Assembly (NCBI GenBank): GCA_035555315.1
Contig: DATMGU010000046.1
Coordinates: forward strand, 267,881-331,880
Source: DATMGU01 sp035555315
GTDB taxonomy: Bacteria > Pseudomonadota > Alphaproteobacteria > ATCC43930 > CGMCC-115725
DNA length: 64,000 nucleotides
Direction: 5' to 3'
In this document: piece after piece, positions 1 through 8,423 of the stretch
Numbering within the stretch: the first letter of the stretch is position 1
Layout: every line of letters starts with the position of its first letter
Notes under the pieces: generated by a model
Databases searched by the model: none
Told to the model about the DNA's origin: nothing
Seen by the model: the letters and a program-made list of their open reading frames with translations, nothing else
Program-made: the position numbers and the translations under genes

Positions 1-912
1 TGCCATGTGCAGCTGTTCAACCAGGGCCTCAGGAGCTATCGCGACCTGCCGATGCGCCTGGCGGAGTTCGGTTCGTGCCATCGCAACGAGGCCTCGGGCG
101 CGCTGCACGGCATCATGCGCGTGCGGCAGTTCACCCAGGATGATGCGCATATCTTCTGCACCGAGGGGCAGGCGAAAGCCGAGAGTGTGGCGTTTTGCGA
201 CCTGCTGCGCGTCGTCTACAAGGATTTCGGGTTCGAGCAGGTGTCGGTCATGTTCTCCGACCGTCCGGCCGTCCGGGCCGGTACCGACGCCGCCTGGGAC
301 CGTGCCGAGGCGGCGCTGCGCGAGGCCTGCGAGGCTGCCGGGCTGCCCTATACGCTCAATCCCGGCGAAGGGGCGTTCTATGGTCCGAAGCTCGAATTCC
401 ATCTGACCGACGCGATCGGCCGGACTTGGCAATGCGGCACCCTGCAGATGGACATGGTCCTGCCCGAGCGGCTCGATGCGACGTACATCGCCGAGGATGG
501 TCAGCGGCATCGGCCGGTCATGCTGCACCGGGCGATCTTCGGCTCGATGGAGCGCTTCATCGGCATTTTGATCGAGCATTACGCCGGCAAGCTGCCGCTC
601 TGGCTGGCGCCGGTCCAGGTGGTGGTCGCGACGATCACGTCGGAGGCCGACGCCTATGCGGCCGAGGTCTGCCAGGCGCTCGCCGGTGCGGGGCTGCGGG
701 TCGAACTCGACATCACCAACGAGAAAATCAACTACAAGGTGCGGGAACACAGCCTCGCCAAGGTGCCGGCGATGTTCGTGGTCGGCAAGCGCGAGGCGGA
801 GACTCGCTTCGTGGCGCTGCGCCGGTTGGGCGGTAAGGATCAGGAAGCCCTTGCGCTGGACGAAGCCATCGCTAAATTAAGGGTCGAAGCGGCCGTGCCA
901 TCCAGCCGCTGA
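1..912 (+). CDS. thrS: threonyl-tRNA synthetase, C-terminal part (5' end outside window)
   Basis: This is the 3' part of the class II synthetase that charges tRNA-Thr. The reading frame is open from base 1 and begins at Cys-His-Val, just after the first zinc-binding Cys of the family's NCPxH motif. The other two expected zinc ligands are visible: the His of DAHIFC and the His of MLHRAIFGSMERF, which is also class II motif 3. The last ~100 residues form the anticodon-binding domain. infC follows 84 bp downstream on the same strand, a common bacterial arrangement. The protein is cytoplasmic. The identification is secure; only the N-terminal editing and early catalytic parts are missing. Confidence 0.97.
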   Translation, partial: CHVQLFNQGLRSYRDLPMRLAEFGSCHRNEASGALHGIMRVRQFTQDDAHIFCTEGQAKAESVAFCDLLRVVYKDFGFEQVSVMFSDRPAVRAGTDAAWDRAEAALREACEAAGLPYTLNPGEGAFYGPKLEFHLTDAIGRTWQCGTLQMDMVLPERLDATYIAEDGQRHRPVMLHRAIFGSMERFIGILIEHYAGKLPLWLAPVQVVVATITSEADAYAAEVCQALAGAGLRVELDITNEKINYKVREHSLAKVPAMFVVGKREAETRFVALRRLGGKDQEALALDEAIAKLRVEAAVPSSR

Positions 913-983
913 GCAGCCTTCCCGCACGACGGTGCCAGCGAAATCCGTCGCTGAGGCCGCTTTGGTCGTTCCGGGTTCATATC

Positions 984-988
984 AGGAG
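984..988 (+). promoter_or_regulatory. Shine-Dalgarno that fixes the rare infC start
   Basis: AGGAG lies 8 bases before the ATA codon at 997. No ATG, GTG or TTG occurs in frame at the position where IF-3 proteins begin, so this site decides the start. Confidence 0.7.
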
Positions 989-996
989 ATAATTCA

Positions 997-1533
997 ATAG
1001 CCAGACCGCCGCTTAATCTCACGCCGTCCCGCGATGGGCCGCGCGTCAATGAAGAGATCACCGTCCCCCGCGTCCGCCTCGTCGATGACGCAGGCAACAT
1101 GGTTGGGGTCGTAACGAAAAACGAGGCATTGGTCATGGCGGCGAACGCCGGTTTGGATCTGGTCGAGGTCGCGGCCGCGGCGGATCCACCGGTGTGCAAG
1201 ATCCTCGATTACGGCAAGTTCAAATACGAAGAGCAAAAAAAGAAGAACGAAGCCCGTAAGAAGCAGAAGGTCATCGAGGTCAAGGAAATCAAGCTGCGTC
1301 CCGGCATCGACGACCATGATTACGAGGTCAAGATGCGCAGCATGGTGAAGTTCGTCGAGGAGGGTGACAAGGTCAAGGTGACCATGCGCTTCCGCGGTCG
1401 CGAACTGGCGCACCAGGATCTCGGCATGAACGTGCTGATGCGGGTGCGCGACGATCTCGACGCGATCGCCAAGGTCGAGCAGTTCCCCCGGATGGAGGGA
1501 CGGCAGATGACAATGGTAATGTCGCCGCGCTAA
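997..1533 (+). CDS. infC: translation initiation factor IF-3 (ATA start)
   Basis: IF-3 binds the 30S subunit, keeps it apart from 50S and proofreads initiator tRNA and start codon. The predicted 178-residue protein has the N-domain (RVNEEI, then VRLVDDAGNMVGVV), a Lys-rich linker (residues ~70-90) and the C-domain ending in GRQMTMVMSPR. The first ATG in frame (1099) would delete the first 34 residues of the conserved N-domain. The frame upstream instead reads ATA-GCC-AGA-CCG-CCG from 997 behind a good Shine-Dalgarno. Rare start codons such as AUU are known in infC of other bacteria and let IF-3 repress its own translation; ATA here would do the same (inference). It lies downstream of thrS. 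Confidence 0.93.
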   Translation: MARPPLNLTPSRDGPRVNEEITVPRVRLVDDAGNMVGVVTKNEALVMAANAGLDLVEVAAAADPPVCKILDYGKFKYEEQKKKNEARKKQKVIEVKEIKLRPGIDDHDYEVKMRSMVKFVEEGDKVKVTMRFRGRELAHQDLGMNVLMRVRDDLDAIAKVEQFPRMEGRQMTMVMSPR

Positions 1534-1567
1534 ATTTTGGCGACGGTAGACGGTTGGGGGCGGGGCG

Positions 1568-2824
1568 ATGACCTCTGAGACGGCAGCCGATATGTTCGGC
1601 GAGATCGACCCGCGTCCGTGTCTCCTGATGGGGCCCGGGCCGATCAATGCCTATCCGCGTGTGCTGCGCGCGATGGCGGCACCTCTGCTTGGTCAATTCG
1701 ACCCGCAATTCACCGCCTATATGAACCAGACCATGGCGCTGTATCGCCAGGTGTTCGAGACCGAGAACCACTGGACGTTCTTGATCGACGGCACCGCGCG
1801 GGCGGCGATCGAGGCGGTGCTGGTTTCTGCGATCGAGCCCGGTGACCGGGTGCTGGTGCCGGTATTCGGCCGTTTTGGTCACCTCAAGGTCGAAATCGCC
1901 ACCCGCATCGGCGCCGATGTCCGGGTGATCGAGGCCGAATGGGGCACGGTGTTCCGGCCCGAACAGATCGAGGCGGCCTTGCTGGAACATCGGCCCAAGC
2001 TGGTGGCGATCTGCCAGGGCGATACCTCGACGACGATGGCCCAGCCGCTCGACGAGATCGGTGCCCTGTGCCGGCGGCACGGCGTGCTGACCTATGTCGA
2101 TGCGACGGCGAGCCTGGGCGGGATGCCGTTGCCGGTCGATCGCTGGCAACTAGACGCGGTGACCGCGGGCCTGCAGAAATGCCTCGGTGGCCCCTCGGGC
2201 TCGGCACCCATCACGCTCGGCCCGCGCATGGTCGAGGTGATCGAGCGCCGTCGCCATATCGAACGCGGCCTGCGCCCGGCGGATGGGTCGGGTGGCGGTT
2301 CCAATGGACGGATCATCGGCTCGAACTATTTCGATCTTGCCATGCTGATGGACTACTGGGGCGAGCGGCGTCTCAACCACCATACCGAGGCGAGTTCGAT
2401 GCTCTATGCCGCGCGGGAATGCGCGCGGATCATCCTGGGCGAAGGGCTGGTGGCATGCCACGAGCGGCATGCCGCGGCCGGCGGTGCGATGGTCGCAGGC
2501 TTGGTCGCGATGGGCTTGGAACTGTTCGGGGATCAGCGTCACAAGATGCCCAATGTGACCGGCATCCTGATCCCACCGGGGATCGATGGCGAACGGGTGC
2601 GGGGGCGCATGCTGGCGGATTTCAGCATCGAAATCGGTTCGTCCTTCGGGCCGCTGCATGGCCGGATCTGGCGGATCGGCACGATGGGCTATAACTGCCG
2701 CAAGGATGCCGTGCTGACGACGCTCGCCGCGCTCGAAACCGTGCTCGCCGCAGAGGGCTTCAAGGTGCCGCGCGGTGCCGCCGCCGACGCCGCCCTTGCC
2801 CACTACGGTACCGGCACCGCCTAA
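1568..2824 (+). CDS. class V aminotransferase, resembles (S)-ureidoglycine-glyoxylate aminotransferase (PucG-like)
   Basis: A 418-residue fold-type I PLP enzyme of the alanine/serine-glyoxylate aminotransferase group. Visible features are the N-terminal MGPGPIN substrate-loop motif, the cofactor Asp in YVDATAS (D178) and the Schiff-base Lys in AGLQKCLGGPSG (K204). Blocks such as LLGQFDPQF, DGTARAAIEAVL, GSNYFDLAMLMDYW and RLNHHTEASSMLYAARE match my memory of PucG proteins, which transfer an amino group between ureidoglycine and glyoxylate in purine breakdown. Nearby genes are not for purine catabolism, but an allantoate-amidohydrolase-like gene lies at 60.6 kb. Serine- or alanine-glyoxylate transamination is the alternative. 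The class is sure; the substrate is inferred. Confidence 0.8.
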   Translation: MTSETAADMFGEIDPRPCLLMGPGPINAYPRVLRAMAAPLLGQFDPQFTAYMNQTMALYRQVFETENHWTFLIDGTARAAIEAVLVSAIEPGDRVLVPVFGRFGHLKVEIATRIGADVRVIEAEWGTVFRPEQIEAALLEHRPKLVAICQGDTSTTMAQPLDEIGALCRRHGVLTYVDATASLGGMPLPVDRWQLDAVTAGLQKCLGGPSGSAPITLGPRMVEVIERRRHIERGLRPADGSGGGSNGRIIGSNYFDLAMLMDYWGERRLNHHTEASSMLYAARECARIILGEGLVACHERHAAAGGAMVAGLVAMGLELFGDQRHKMPNVTGILIPPGIDGERVRGRMLADFSIEIGSSFGPLHGRIWRIGTMGYNCRKDAVLTTLAALETVLAAEGFKVPRGAAADAALAHYGTGTA

Positions 2825-2865
2825 AGCCGCTTCATCTCTTCAGCCTGCCGCAAAGGAGACGTCGC

Positions 2866-3282
2866 ATGAAATATTTGCACACGATGGTCCGGGTCACCGA
2901 TCTCGATCGCTCGGTCGATTTCTACACCAAAGTCGGGCTGCGGGAGGTCCGCCGCTCGGTCTATGAAAAGGGCCGCTACACCTTGGTGTTCCTGGCCGCA
3001 CCCGGCGATGAGGATGCCATGGTCGAGCTGACCTACAACTGGGATCCGGAGACGCTGAGCGGCGGTCGGAATTTCGGCCATCTCGCCTATGCGGTCGAGG
3101 ATATCTACGCGCTTTGCCAAAAGCTCATGGATCAAGGTGTGACGATCAATCGGCCGCCGCGTGACGGCCGGATGGCCTTCATCCGATCGCCCGACGACAT
3201 CTCGATCGAACTGCTGCAAGCCGGCGAAGCGCTACCGGTGCAGGAGCCGTGGGCCTCGATGCCGAACACCGGCGTTTGGTAA
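2866..3282 (+). CDS. gloA: lactoylglutathione lyase (glyoxalase I), VOC family
   Basis: Converts the hemithioacetal of methylglyoxal and glutathione to S-lactoylglutathione in the cytoplasm. The 138-residue protein is one pair of VOC modules. The four expected metal ligands are visible: H5 (MKYLHTM), E54 (MVELTYNW), H72 (FGHLAYAV) and E115 (SIELLQ). ATG at 2866 follows GGAG-rich sequence. It lies 41 bp after the aminotransferase on the same strand, so co-transcription is plausible. The short, single-domain form resembles the Ni-type bacterial enzyme; the metal is inferred. Confidence 0.92.
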   Translation: MKYLHTMVRVTDLDRSVDFYTKVGLREVRRSVYEKGRYTLVFLAAPGDEDAMVELTYNWDPETLSGGRNFGHLAYAVEDIYALCQKLMDQGVTINRPPRDGRMAFIRSPDDISIELLQAGEALPVQEPWASMPNTGVW

Positions 3283-3343
3283 TCCCGGAGGTCGCTCACG
3301 TTTGATGGGGCGGAGCAGCCACGCAAGGGTGTAAAGCTAACAA

Positions 3344-3361
3344 ACCGTAAACTATTACGGT
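3344..3361. promoter_or_regulatory. perfect palindrome upstream of the hybrid kinase
   Basis: ACCGTAA and TTACGGT are exact inverted repeats around a 4-base centre, in the 118-bp gap before the hybrid kinase and about 40 bp before its start. The symmetry and position suggest a dimeric regulator's operator. No matching regulator gene is adjacent. Confidence 0.45.
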
Positions 3362-3400
3362 ATATCGATCGCGCCAGGCGGGGCGTTGGAGCGGGACCAA

Positions 3401-6400
3401 ATGCGACGCAACGATCTCTGGATCGCATTGGGCGGCATTTTGCTGCTAGTCCCCCTATGGGTCGGCGTCATCATCCTCATCCGGGGCGATTTCGTCGAAC
3501 GTAACAACCGCCTGGAACGCGACAACCACAACCTCGCGGTCGCCGTCGCCGAACAAACCGACCGCGCGCTGCAGAGCGTCGACCAGGTGTTGCGCACGGT
3601 GGCTTACCTCGCCGATCACGAGGGGGTCGATTTCGATCTGCGGCAGGTCATCGAGCGTGACGGTCTGATCAACGACCTGGTGGTTCAGCTCAGTTATGCC
3701 GACGAACGCGGCCAACTGCGCCAATCCACGCTGCCCGGTCCGGTGGCGTCGGTCAGCATCGCCGATCGCCAGCATTTCCGTGTGCAGGCGGATGGCCTCA
3801 CCGACGGCCTCTATATCAGCGAGCCGGTATTCGGCCGCGCCTCCGGCCGGTGGTCGATCCAGCTCACGCGCCGCGTGACGCGCGCGGACGGCTCGTTCGC
3901 CGGCGTCATCATCGCCTCGGTCGATCCGGACTACTTCAAGACCTTTTATAGCGGCGTCGATCTCGGCCGTGAGGGCATGGTGACGCTGGTCGGCTCGGAC
4001 GGCCAGGTCCGGGCGCGCTCGCTGATGGGCGCCAATGGCAGCTTCGATATCCGGGGCAGCGGGTTGCTGGACTTCGCGTTCGGCAGGTCGACCGGAGTCG
4101 CCGCCATGGCCGACCCGATCGACCAGACTCGGCGCATCTACGCCGCCGCGCGCTTGCGCTCCTACCCCTTGGCGGTGCTGGTCGGAAGCGGCGAGAACTC
4201 CTTCCTCAAGGCGTTCCGGATCCGGCGCAACATCGATCTGATGGCTGGCTCGATCGGCACCGTCGCCATTCTGTTGTTCATTGGCATCATCCGCTGGCAG
4301 CTCGGTCAGCAGGAGGCCGCCGAGGCGCGGCTTCGCCAAGCGATCGAAAGCATGTCCGATGCGTTCATCCTGTTCGACCCCAATGATCGGCTGCTGATCT
4401 GGAACAAGCGGTACGAGGTGACCTTTCCGTACCTCAAGAACATCCTGCGGCCGGGCATGACCTTTCACGATATCGCCGCTTATACGGCGGCACATGGGCC
4501 GGTCGCGATCGAACCGGCCCAGCGCGCAACCTGGTTGAAATGGCGCCTCGAGCGCCACCTCAAGGCCGCCGACACGTTTCAGCAGGCCCTGACCGACAAT
4601 CGGACTATCGAAACCTCCGAACGTCCGACCATGGAGGGTGGGGTCGTCGGCGTCAGCCGCGATATCACGCCGCTGAAGGAGACCGCCCGAAAGCTCGCTG
4701 CCAGCGAAGCGCGTTTCCGAGATTTCGCCGAGGTCGCGTCGGACTGGTTCTGGGAATCCGGCCCGGATCTTCGCTACACCTTCGTGTCCGACCGGATCGC
4801 CGCTTATGGCATTCCGCCGGAACAGTTGATCGGCATCGATCACCGGAATTCCGCCGATCCGGCCGAGTTCGCCGCCGATCCGGAGAAATGGCGGGCGCAT
4901 GAGCGGGTGCTCGCCGACCGAGAGCCCTTCCGCGATTTCCGTTTCACGATGCGCGGTGGCGACGGGCTGATCCAGGTCTCGCTCCGCGGCAAACCGGTGT
5001 TTGCCGCTGACGGGGCGTTTTTGGGCTATCGCGGGTGCGCCTCGGAAATCTCCGCTCAACTCGCGGCCGAGGCGGCGATGCGCGAGGCGGCCGAGGCGGC
5101 CGAGGCGGCCAATCGGGCGAAATCCGACTTCCTGGCGAATATGAGCCACGAGGTCCGCACGCCGATGAACGGCGTCCTGGGCATGACCAGCGTTCTGCTC
5201 GGCACCGCCCTTGACGAAGAGCAACGCCGGTTCTGCGTCGCGATCAACAGTTCGGCAGCCTCGCTGTTGCAGATCATCAACGACATCCTGGACTATTCGA
5301 AACTCGAAGCCGGCAAGATCGATCTCGAAGCGGTGCCGTTCCGGACAGAAATGGTGATCGACAACGTCGTATCGCTGATGTCCGCCACGATAAAGGAAAA
5401 GGGGCTGGAGATCGACGTGACCTGCGCACCGGCGGCGGGACGGCTGGTGATCGGCGATCCGCATCGGGTGCGGCAGATCTTGCTGAATCTGCTGTCGAAC
5501 GCGATCAAGTTCAGCGATGCCGGACGTATCGCGGTCTCGGTCGACGCCACGCTTTCCAGTCTTTCCGAGCCATCCGACAGCACGCCTGACGCGTCGGCGA
5601 TGGTCCGGCCGGCACTCGATCTGCGGGTGACCGTCACCGATACGGGGCCGGGAATTGCGCCCGAACTGCGCTCCCGCCTGTTCGAACGGTTCTCCCAGGC
5701 GGATGCGTCGACGACACGGCGCTATGGCGGCAGCGGGCTTGGTTTGGCGATCTGCCGGCAATTGGTCGACCGCATGGGCGGCAAGATCGGCGTCGACAGC
5801 GCGACTGGCGCCGGGAGTCGCTTCTGGTTCAGCGTCACCCTGCCACTGGCGCCTGCCGATCTCGATGCCGTTACCGAGACGACCGTGATGACGGAAGCCC
5901 GAACCACCCCGATGGTCGCGGCACTCGATATCCTGGCCGTCGAGGATAACCGGGTGAATCAGATGGTCATCGGCGAGATCCTGCGGCGGGCCGGCCACAA
6001 GGTCAGCTTCGCTCAGGACGGCCACCGGGCGGTCACCATGGTATCGGAGCACAACTTCGACCTGATCCTGATGGATGTCCATATGCCGGGCATGGACGGT
6101 CTCGCCGCCACCCGCGCGATCCGCGCCATGGCTGGACGCGCCGCGGTCGTGCCGATCATCGCGCTGACCGCCGATGCGATGGCCGGTGACCGAGAGAAAT
6201 ACCTGGCCGCCGGCATGACCGACTACGTCTCGAAGCCGATCGTTTCCAAACGCCTGTTCGAGGCGATCGACCGGTCCATTGACGGCGTCGTGCGGCTCGG
6301 TCCGCGGGTTCACCTGCGGACGCCCGTGTCGCCCGGCTCGGTGGAAAACGGTGCACCCCATGGCGCCGGCTTGGGCGACGCGGCCGCCGCGATCGATGCG

Positions 6401-6436
6401 TTCATCGCTGACCTCCAGACCGTGCGCCCGACATGA
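3401..6436 (+). CDS. membrane-bound hybrid sensor histidine kinase (dCache-PAS-PAS-HisKA-HATPase-REC)
   Basis: ATG 3401 is preferred over the upstream TTG at 3386 because GGAG lies 9 bases before it. In order: a transmembrane helix (residues ~6-28), an extracytoplasmic dCache-like domain (~35-275), a second helix (~279-300), two PAS domains (~310-425 and ~440-550), then HisKA with phospho-acceptor H583 in MSHEVRTPMNG. HATPase_c follows with the N box NLLSNAIKF (~697) and the G boxes DTGPGIA and GGSGLGLA. A receiver domain ends the protein with D892 in LILMDVHMPG. An EAAEAAEAA linker precedes HisKA. It should sense an external ligand and start a phosphorelay. The Hpt gene overlaps it by 4 bp. 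The ligand is unknown. Confidence 0.93.
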   Translation: MRRNDLWIALGGILLLVPLWVGVIILIRGDFVERNNRLERDNHNLAVAVAEQTDRALQSVDQVLRTVAYLADHEGVDFDLRQVIERDGLINDLVVQLSYADERGQLRQSTLPGPVASVSIADRQHFRVQADGLTDGLYISEPVFGRASGRWSIQLTRRVTRADGSFAGVIIASVDPDYFKTFYSGVDLGREGMVTLVGSDGQVRARSLMGANGSFDIRGSGLLDFAFGRSTGVAAMADPIDQTRRIYAAARLRSYPLAVLVGSGENSFLKAFRIRRNIDLMAGSIGTVAILLFIGIIRWQLGQQEAAEARLRQAIESMSDAFILFDPNDRLLIWNKRYEVTFPYLKNILRPGMTFHDIAAYTAAHGPVAIEPAQRATWLKWRLERHLKAADTFQQALTDNRTIETSERPTMEGGVVGVSRDITPLKETARKLAASEARFRDFAEVASDWFWESGPDLRYTFVSDRIAAYGIPPEQLIGIDHRNSADPAEFAADPEKWRAHERVLADREPFRDFRFTMRGGDGLIQVSLRGKPVFAADGAFLGYRGCASEISAQLAAEAAMREAAEAAEAANRAKSDFLANMSHEVRTPMNGVLGMTSVLLGTALDEEQRRFCVAINSSAASLLQIINDILDYSKLEAGKIDLEAVPFRTEMVIDNVVSLMSATIKEKGLEIDVTCAPAAGRLVIGDPHRVRQILLNLLSNAIKFSDAGRIAVSVDATLSSLSEPSDSTPDASAMVRPALDLRVTVTDTGPGIAPELRSRLFERFSQADASTTRRYGGSGLGLAICRQLVDRMGGKIGVDSATGAGSRFWFSVTLPLAPADLDAVTETTVMTEARTTPMVAALDILAVEDNRVNQMVIGEILRRAGHKVSFAQDGHRAVTMVSEHNFDLILMDVHMPGMDGLAATRAIRAMAGRAAVVPIIALTADAMAGDREKYLAAGMTDYVSKPIVSKRLFEAIDRSIDGVVRLGPRVHLRTPVSPGSVENGAPHGAGLGDAAAAIDAFIADLQTVRPT

Positions 6437-6936
6437 CCGGCCGACAGGACCGGGCCGACACGACCAATCCGGCAAAACCCGGCATGGATGGCGCGGCGTT
6501 ATCCCAGGCGTTGGGTATCGATTATCCGGTGCTGTTGGAGGCTGATCTCGCCGTGATCGAGACGTCGCTGCGAGCGCTGGCGCAGGGCGGGTTCGATGAT
6601 CCGGCGGTATGGGCGGCCCTGTATGGCCGGCTGCATGACGTGAAGGGGCAGGGCGGCAGCTTCGATTACGCCCTGGTCACCGATATCGCCCAGCAAGCCT
6701 GCCAGTTGCTACGGGCGATCAACCGCGATTTCGATCTGCGCCGCCGCGCGTCCGAGGCTCTGCTGACCAGTCTCGGCCATCAAGTCGCTGCGCTGCGCCT
6801 GATCGCCCGGTACCGCCTGACCGGCGACGGCGGCGCCCGTGGCGCCCAATTGCTGGACGGCCTGCGGACCAATGCGGCCGGCCTGCGCCAGACGCTGGGG
6901 ATCGACGCTCCGCCCGAGGAGCGGAGCGATGACTGA
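6433..6936 (+). CDS. histidine phosphotransfer (Hpt) domain protein
   Basis: A 167-residue helical cytoplasmic protein whose start (ATGA) overlaps the stop of the hybrid kinase, so the two are translationally coupled. The motif LHDVKGQGGSFDY (H68 as the likely phospho-acceptor) fits the Hpt pattern HxxKGxxxxF. It should take the phosphoryl group from the kinase's receiver domain and pass it to a separate response regulator. No output regulator is encoded next door. The first ~22 residues look disordered. Confidence 0.82.
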   Translation: MTGRQDRADTTNPAKPGMDGAALSQALGIDYPVLLEADLAVIETSLRALAQGGFDDPAVWAALYGRLHDVKGQGGSFDYALVTDIAQQACQLLRAINRDFDLRRRASEALLTSLGHQVAALRLIARYRLTGDGGARGAQLLDGLRTNAAGLRQTLGIDAPPEERSDD

Positions 6937-7013
6937 TCGCTGACGGCTGACTTTTCACTGGCAGCTGACTTTCCGATCAGGCACATTTTTCTCTTGCGGA
7001 ACAAACGAGAAAC

Positions 7014-7028
7014 GTTCATCCTCTGTTC
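7014..7028. promoter_or_regulatory. LexA-like (SOS) box, alphaproteobacterial type
   Basis: GTTC-N7-GTTC matches exactly the direct-repeat LexA site known in alphaproteobacteria. Immediately upstream is GAAC-N7-AAAC, one base off the same motif on the other strand. The next gene on the + strand is the secreted protein at 7261, beyond a hairpin. Binding is inferred from sequence only. Confidence 0.5.
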
Positions 7029-7083
7029 TGTCCATGGCGTGCCGTGGTCGGCCAAGGTCCGGCCACCGTCGCGATGATCCCCG

Positions 7084-7124
7084 AACCGGCCACGGGCGGA
7101 TGCCCGGGCCGGTTCTGTCTTTTT
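7084..7124 (+). terminator. Rho-independent terminator or attenuator
   Basis: AACCGGCC pairs with GGCCGGTT. Inside, GGGC pairs with GCCC around a GGAT tetraloop. The stem is followed by CTGTCTTTTT. It could end the kinase-Hpt transcript or attenuate transcription into the 7261 gene. Confidence 0.75.
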
Positions 7125-7260
7125 GGGGTGTTTCTGACACCGAGGTTAAATCGCTGTAATGACGGCAGAAATCCCAATCTCCTTCCGTTGTCTGGGCAGG
7201 AGACGAGGTGCAGCGTCGTCACCGATCAACGATCAACCTGGCTGCCGAGGAAACTTCCCA

Positions 7261-7811
7261 TGCGTATCGCCCATAGCGTCAAACTGCTGAGCACCGTCGC
7301 CGCTTTCGCCCTCATCCTGCCGTTCGCGGCGCAGGCCCAGACCACGATCGCTCAGACGGCGGCTCCGGTGACCTCCAGCGTCACCAGCCCCGCGGTCTCG
7401 GCTCCCACCATTCAGACTCCCGCGCTGGCGACCGGCAAGGCTCTGCCGTCGACCGCGTCGACCGTGACGGCGCCGTCCGTCGATAAGGCGGCCAAGCCGG
7501 CCGACAAGATTACCAAGGACGCGACGGCGAAGACCGATGCCTTGACCGGTTCGACCACGAAGACGACCGACAAAGTGGCGACGGATAAGACGGTCTCGCA
7601 CAAGCTGAAGCACGCGAAGAGCACAGTCGCCAAGACCGACCTGTCCAAGCCCGCTGATGTGTCCAAGGCTGACGTGTCCAAGACCGACCTGTCGAAGACT
7701 GGCGAGACGGCTAAGACCGGCGCGGCCAAAACCGCTTCGATCAAGCCGACCGTGGCGAAGCCGGTGGCGCCGATCGCCGACCCGGTTCCGGCCACGGCGA
7801 CCAAGTCGTAA
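7261..7811 (+). CDS. secreted low-complexity Lys/Thr/Ala/Ser-rich protein
   Basis: Starts at ATG 7261 behind GAGGAAA. Residues 1-29 form a clear Sec signal peptide (MRIAHSVKLLSTVAAFALILPF, then AAQAQ as the likely cleavage region). The remaining ~155 residues have no fold I recognise: they are rich in K, T, A, S, V and D, with repeated units such as KTDLS and KADVS around residues 124-145. There are no cysteines or aromatic residues. Composition suggests an extended, positively charged periplasmic or exported polypeptide, perhaps wall- or nucleic-acid-associated. The function is unknown. The gene sits downstream of the LexA-like box and hairpin. Confidence 0.75.
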
Positions 7812-7854
7812 CATCCGGATCGTCCCGGATGCCTCTTGCCGACTGTCAAATGGC

Positions 7855-7899
7855 GCGGCCGGACCGGTTGTCCGGCCGCTGCCGTTCCGGCTCGTTTTT
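7855..7899 (+). terminator. candidate terminator after the Lys-rich secreted protein
   Basis: GCGGCCGGAC and GTCCGGCCGC pair perfectly (10 bp) around CGGTT. TTTTT follows only 15 bases later, after a smaller GCCG/CGGC hairpin. The stem is strong, but the spacing of the T-run is poor. Confidence 0.5.
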
Positions 7900-7913
7900 G
7901 GTATCATGGCGGC

Positions 7914-8423
7914 ATGACCGCGAACACACCCGCCGCTTCCAAACCGCCCGACATCTATGTGGATGCCGATGCCTGCCCCGTGCGGGCGGAGGTCTTCCGC
8001 GTCGCCCAGCGCTATGCGCTCAAGGTCTATGTCGTCGCCAATGCCTTCATCTCGGTGCCGAGCGATCCGCGGATCGAGCGTGTGCTGGTCGGCGACGGCT
8101 TCGACGCGACCGATGACTGGATCGCCGCCCGCGCCGGTTCCGGCGATATCGTCATCACCGCGGATATCCCGCTCGCCGATCGCTGCCTCAAATCCGGCGC
8201 CTCGGTGCTCGGCCCGACCGGTCGGCCCTTCACCGAAAGCTCGATCGGCATGACGCTCGCCACCCGCGCCATCATGGCCGATCTGCGCGCCGGCGGGGAG
8301 CAGATCGGCGGCCCGAAAGCCATAGGCCCGGCCGACCGCTCCCGCTTTCTCTCCGCCCTCGACGACCTGGTCGTCCGGCTCCGCCGGCCAAAGCCAAGAG
8401 TGATTCCGCCGGCGAGTTTTTAG
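7914..8423 (+). CDS. YaiI/YqxD family protein (UPF0178, DUF188)
   Basis: The 169-residue protein carries the family hallmarks: IYVDADACPVRAEVFRVA near the N-terminus, VVANAFI, DDWIAARAGSGDIVITADIPLA and the Gly-Pro-Gly-Arg-Pro-like loop near residue 100. The fold is related to PIN-like/NYN nucleases and its acidic residues could bind a metal, but no reaction is established for the family. ATG 7914 lies after the hairpin region. The 3' end overlaps the convergent GCS2-family gene by 4 bp. Confidence 0.9.
   Translation: MTANTPAASKPPDIYVDADACPVRAEVFRVAQRYALKVYVVANAFISVPSDPRIERVLVGDGFDATDDWIAARAGSGDIVITADIPLADRCLKSGASVLGPTGRPFTESSIGMTLATRAIMADLRAGGEQIGGPKAIGPADRSRFLSALDDLVVRLRRPKPRVIPPASF

Larger units (their letters stand above)
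6937..7260. other. 324-bp intergenic region with LexA-like box and terminator hairpin
   Basis: No convincing gene. It holds a GTTC-N7-GTTC site at 7014-7028, an imperfect GAAC-N7-AAAC neighbour at 6999-7013, and a terminator-like hairpin at 7084-7124. Small ORFs across it lack a ribosome site or recognisable product. Confidence 0.6.

Noticed and set aside
3455..6475. A 1006-residue open frame antisense to the hybrid kinase
   Set aside because: It mirrors the kinase gene codon by codon, is rich in His/Arg/Asp as expected of high-GC antisense frames and shows no domain.
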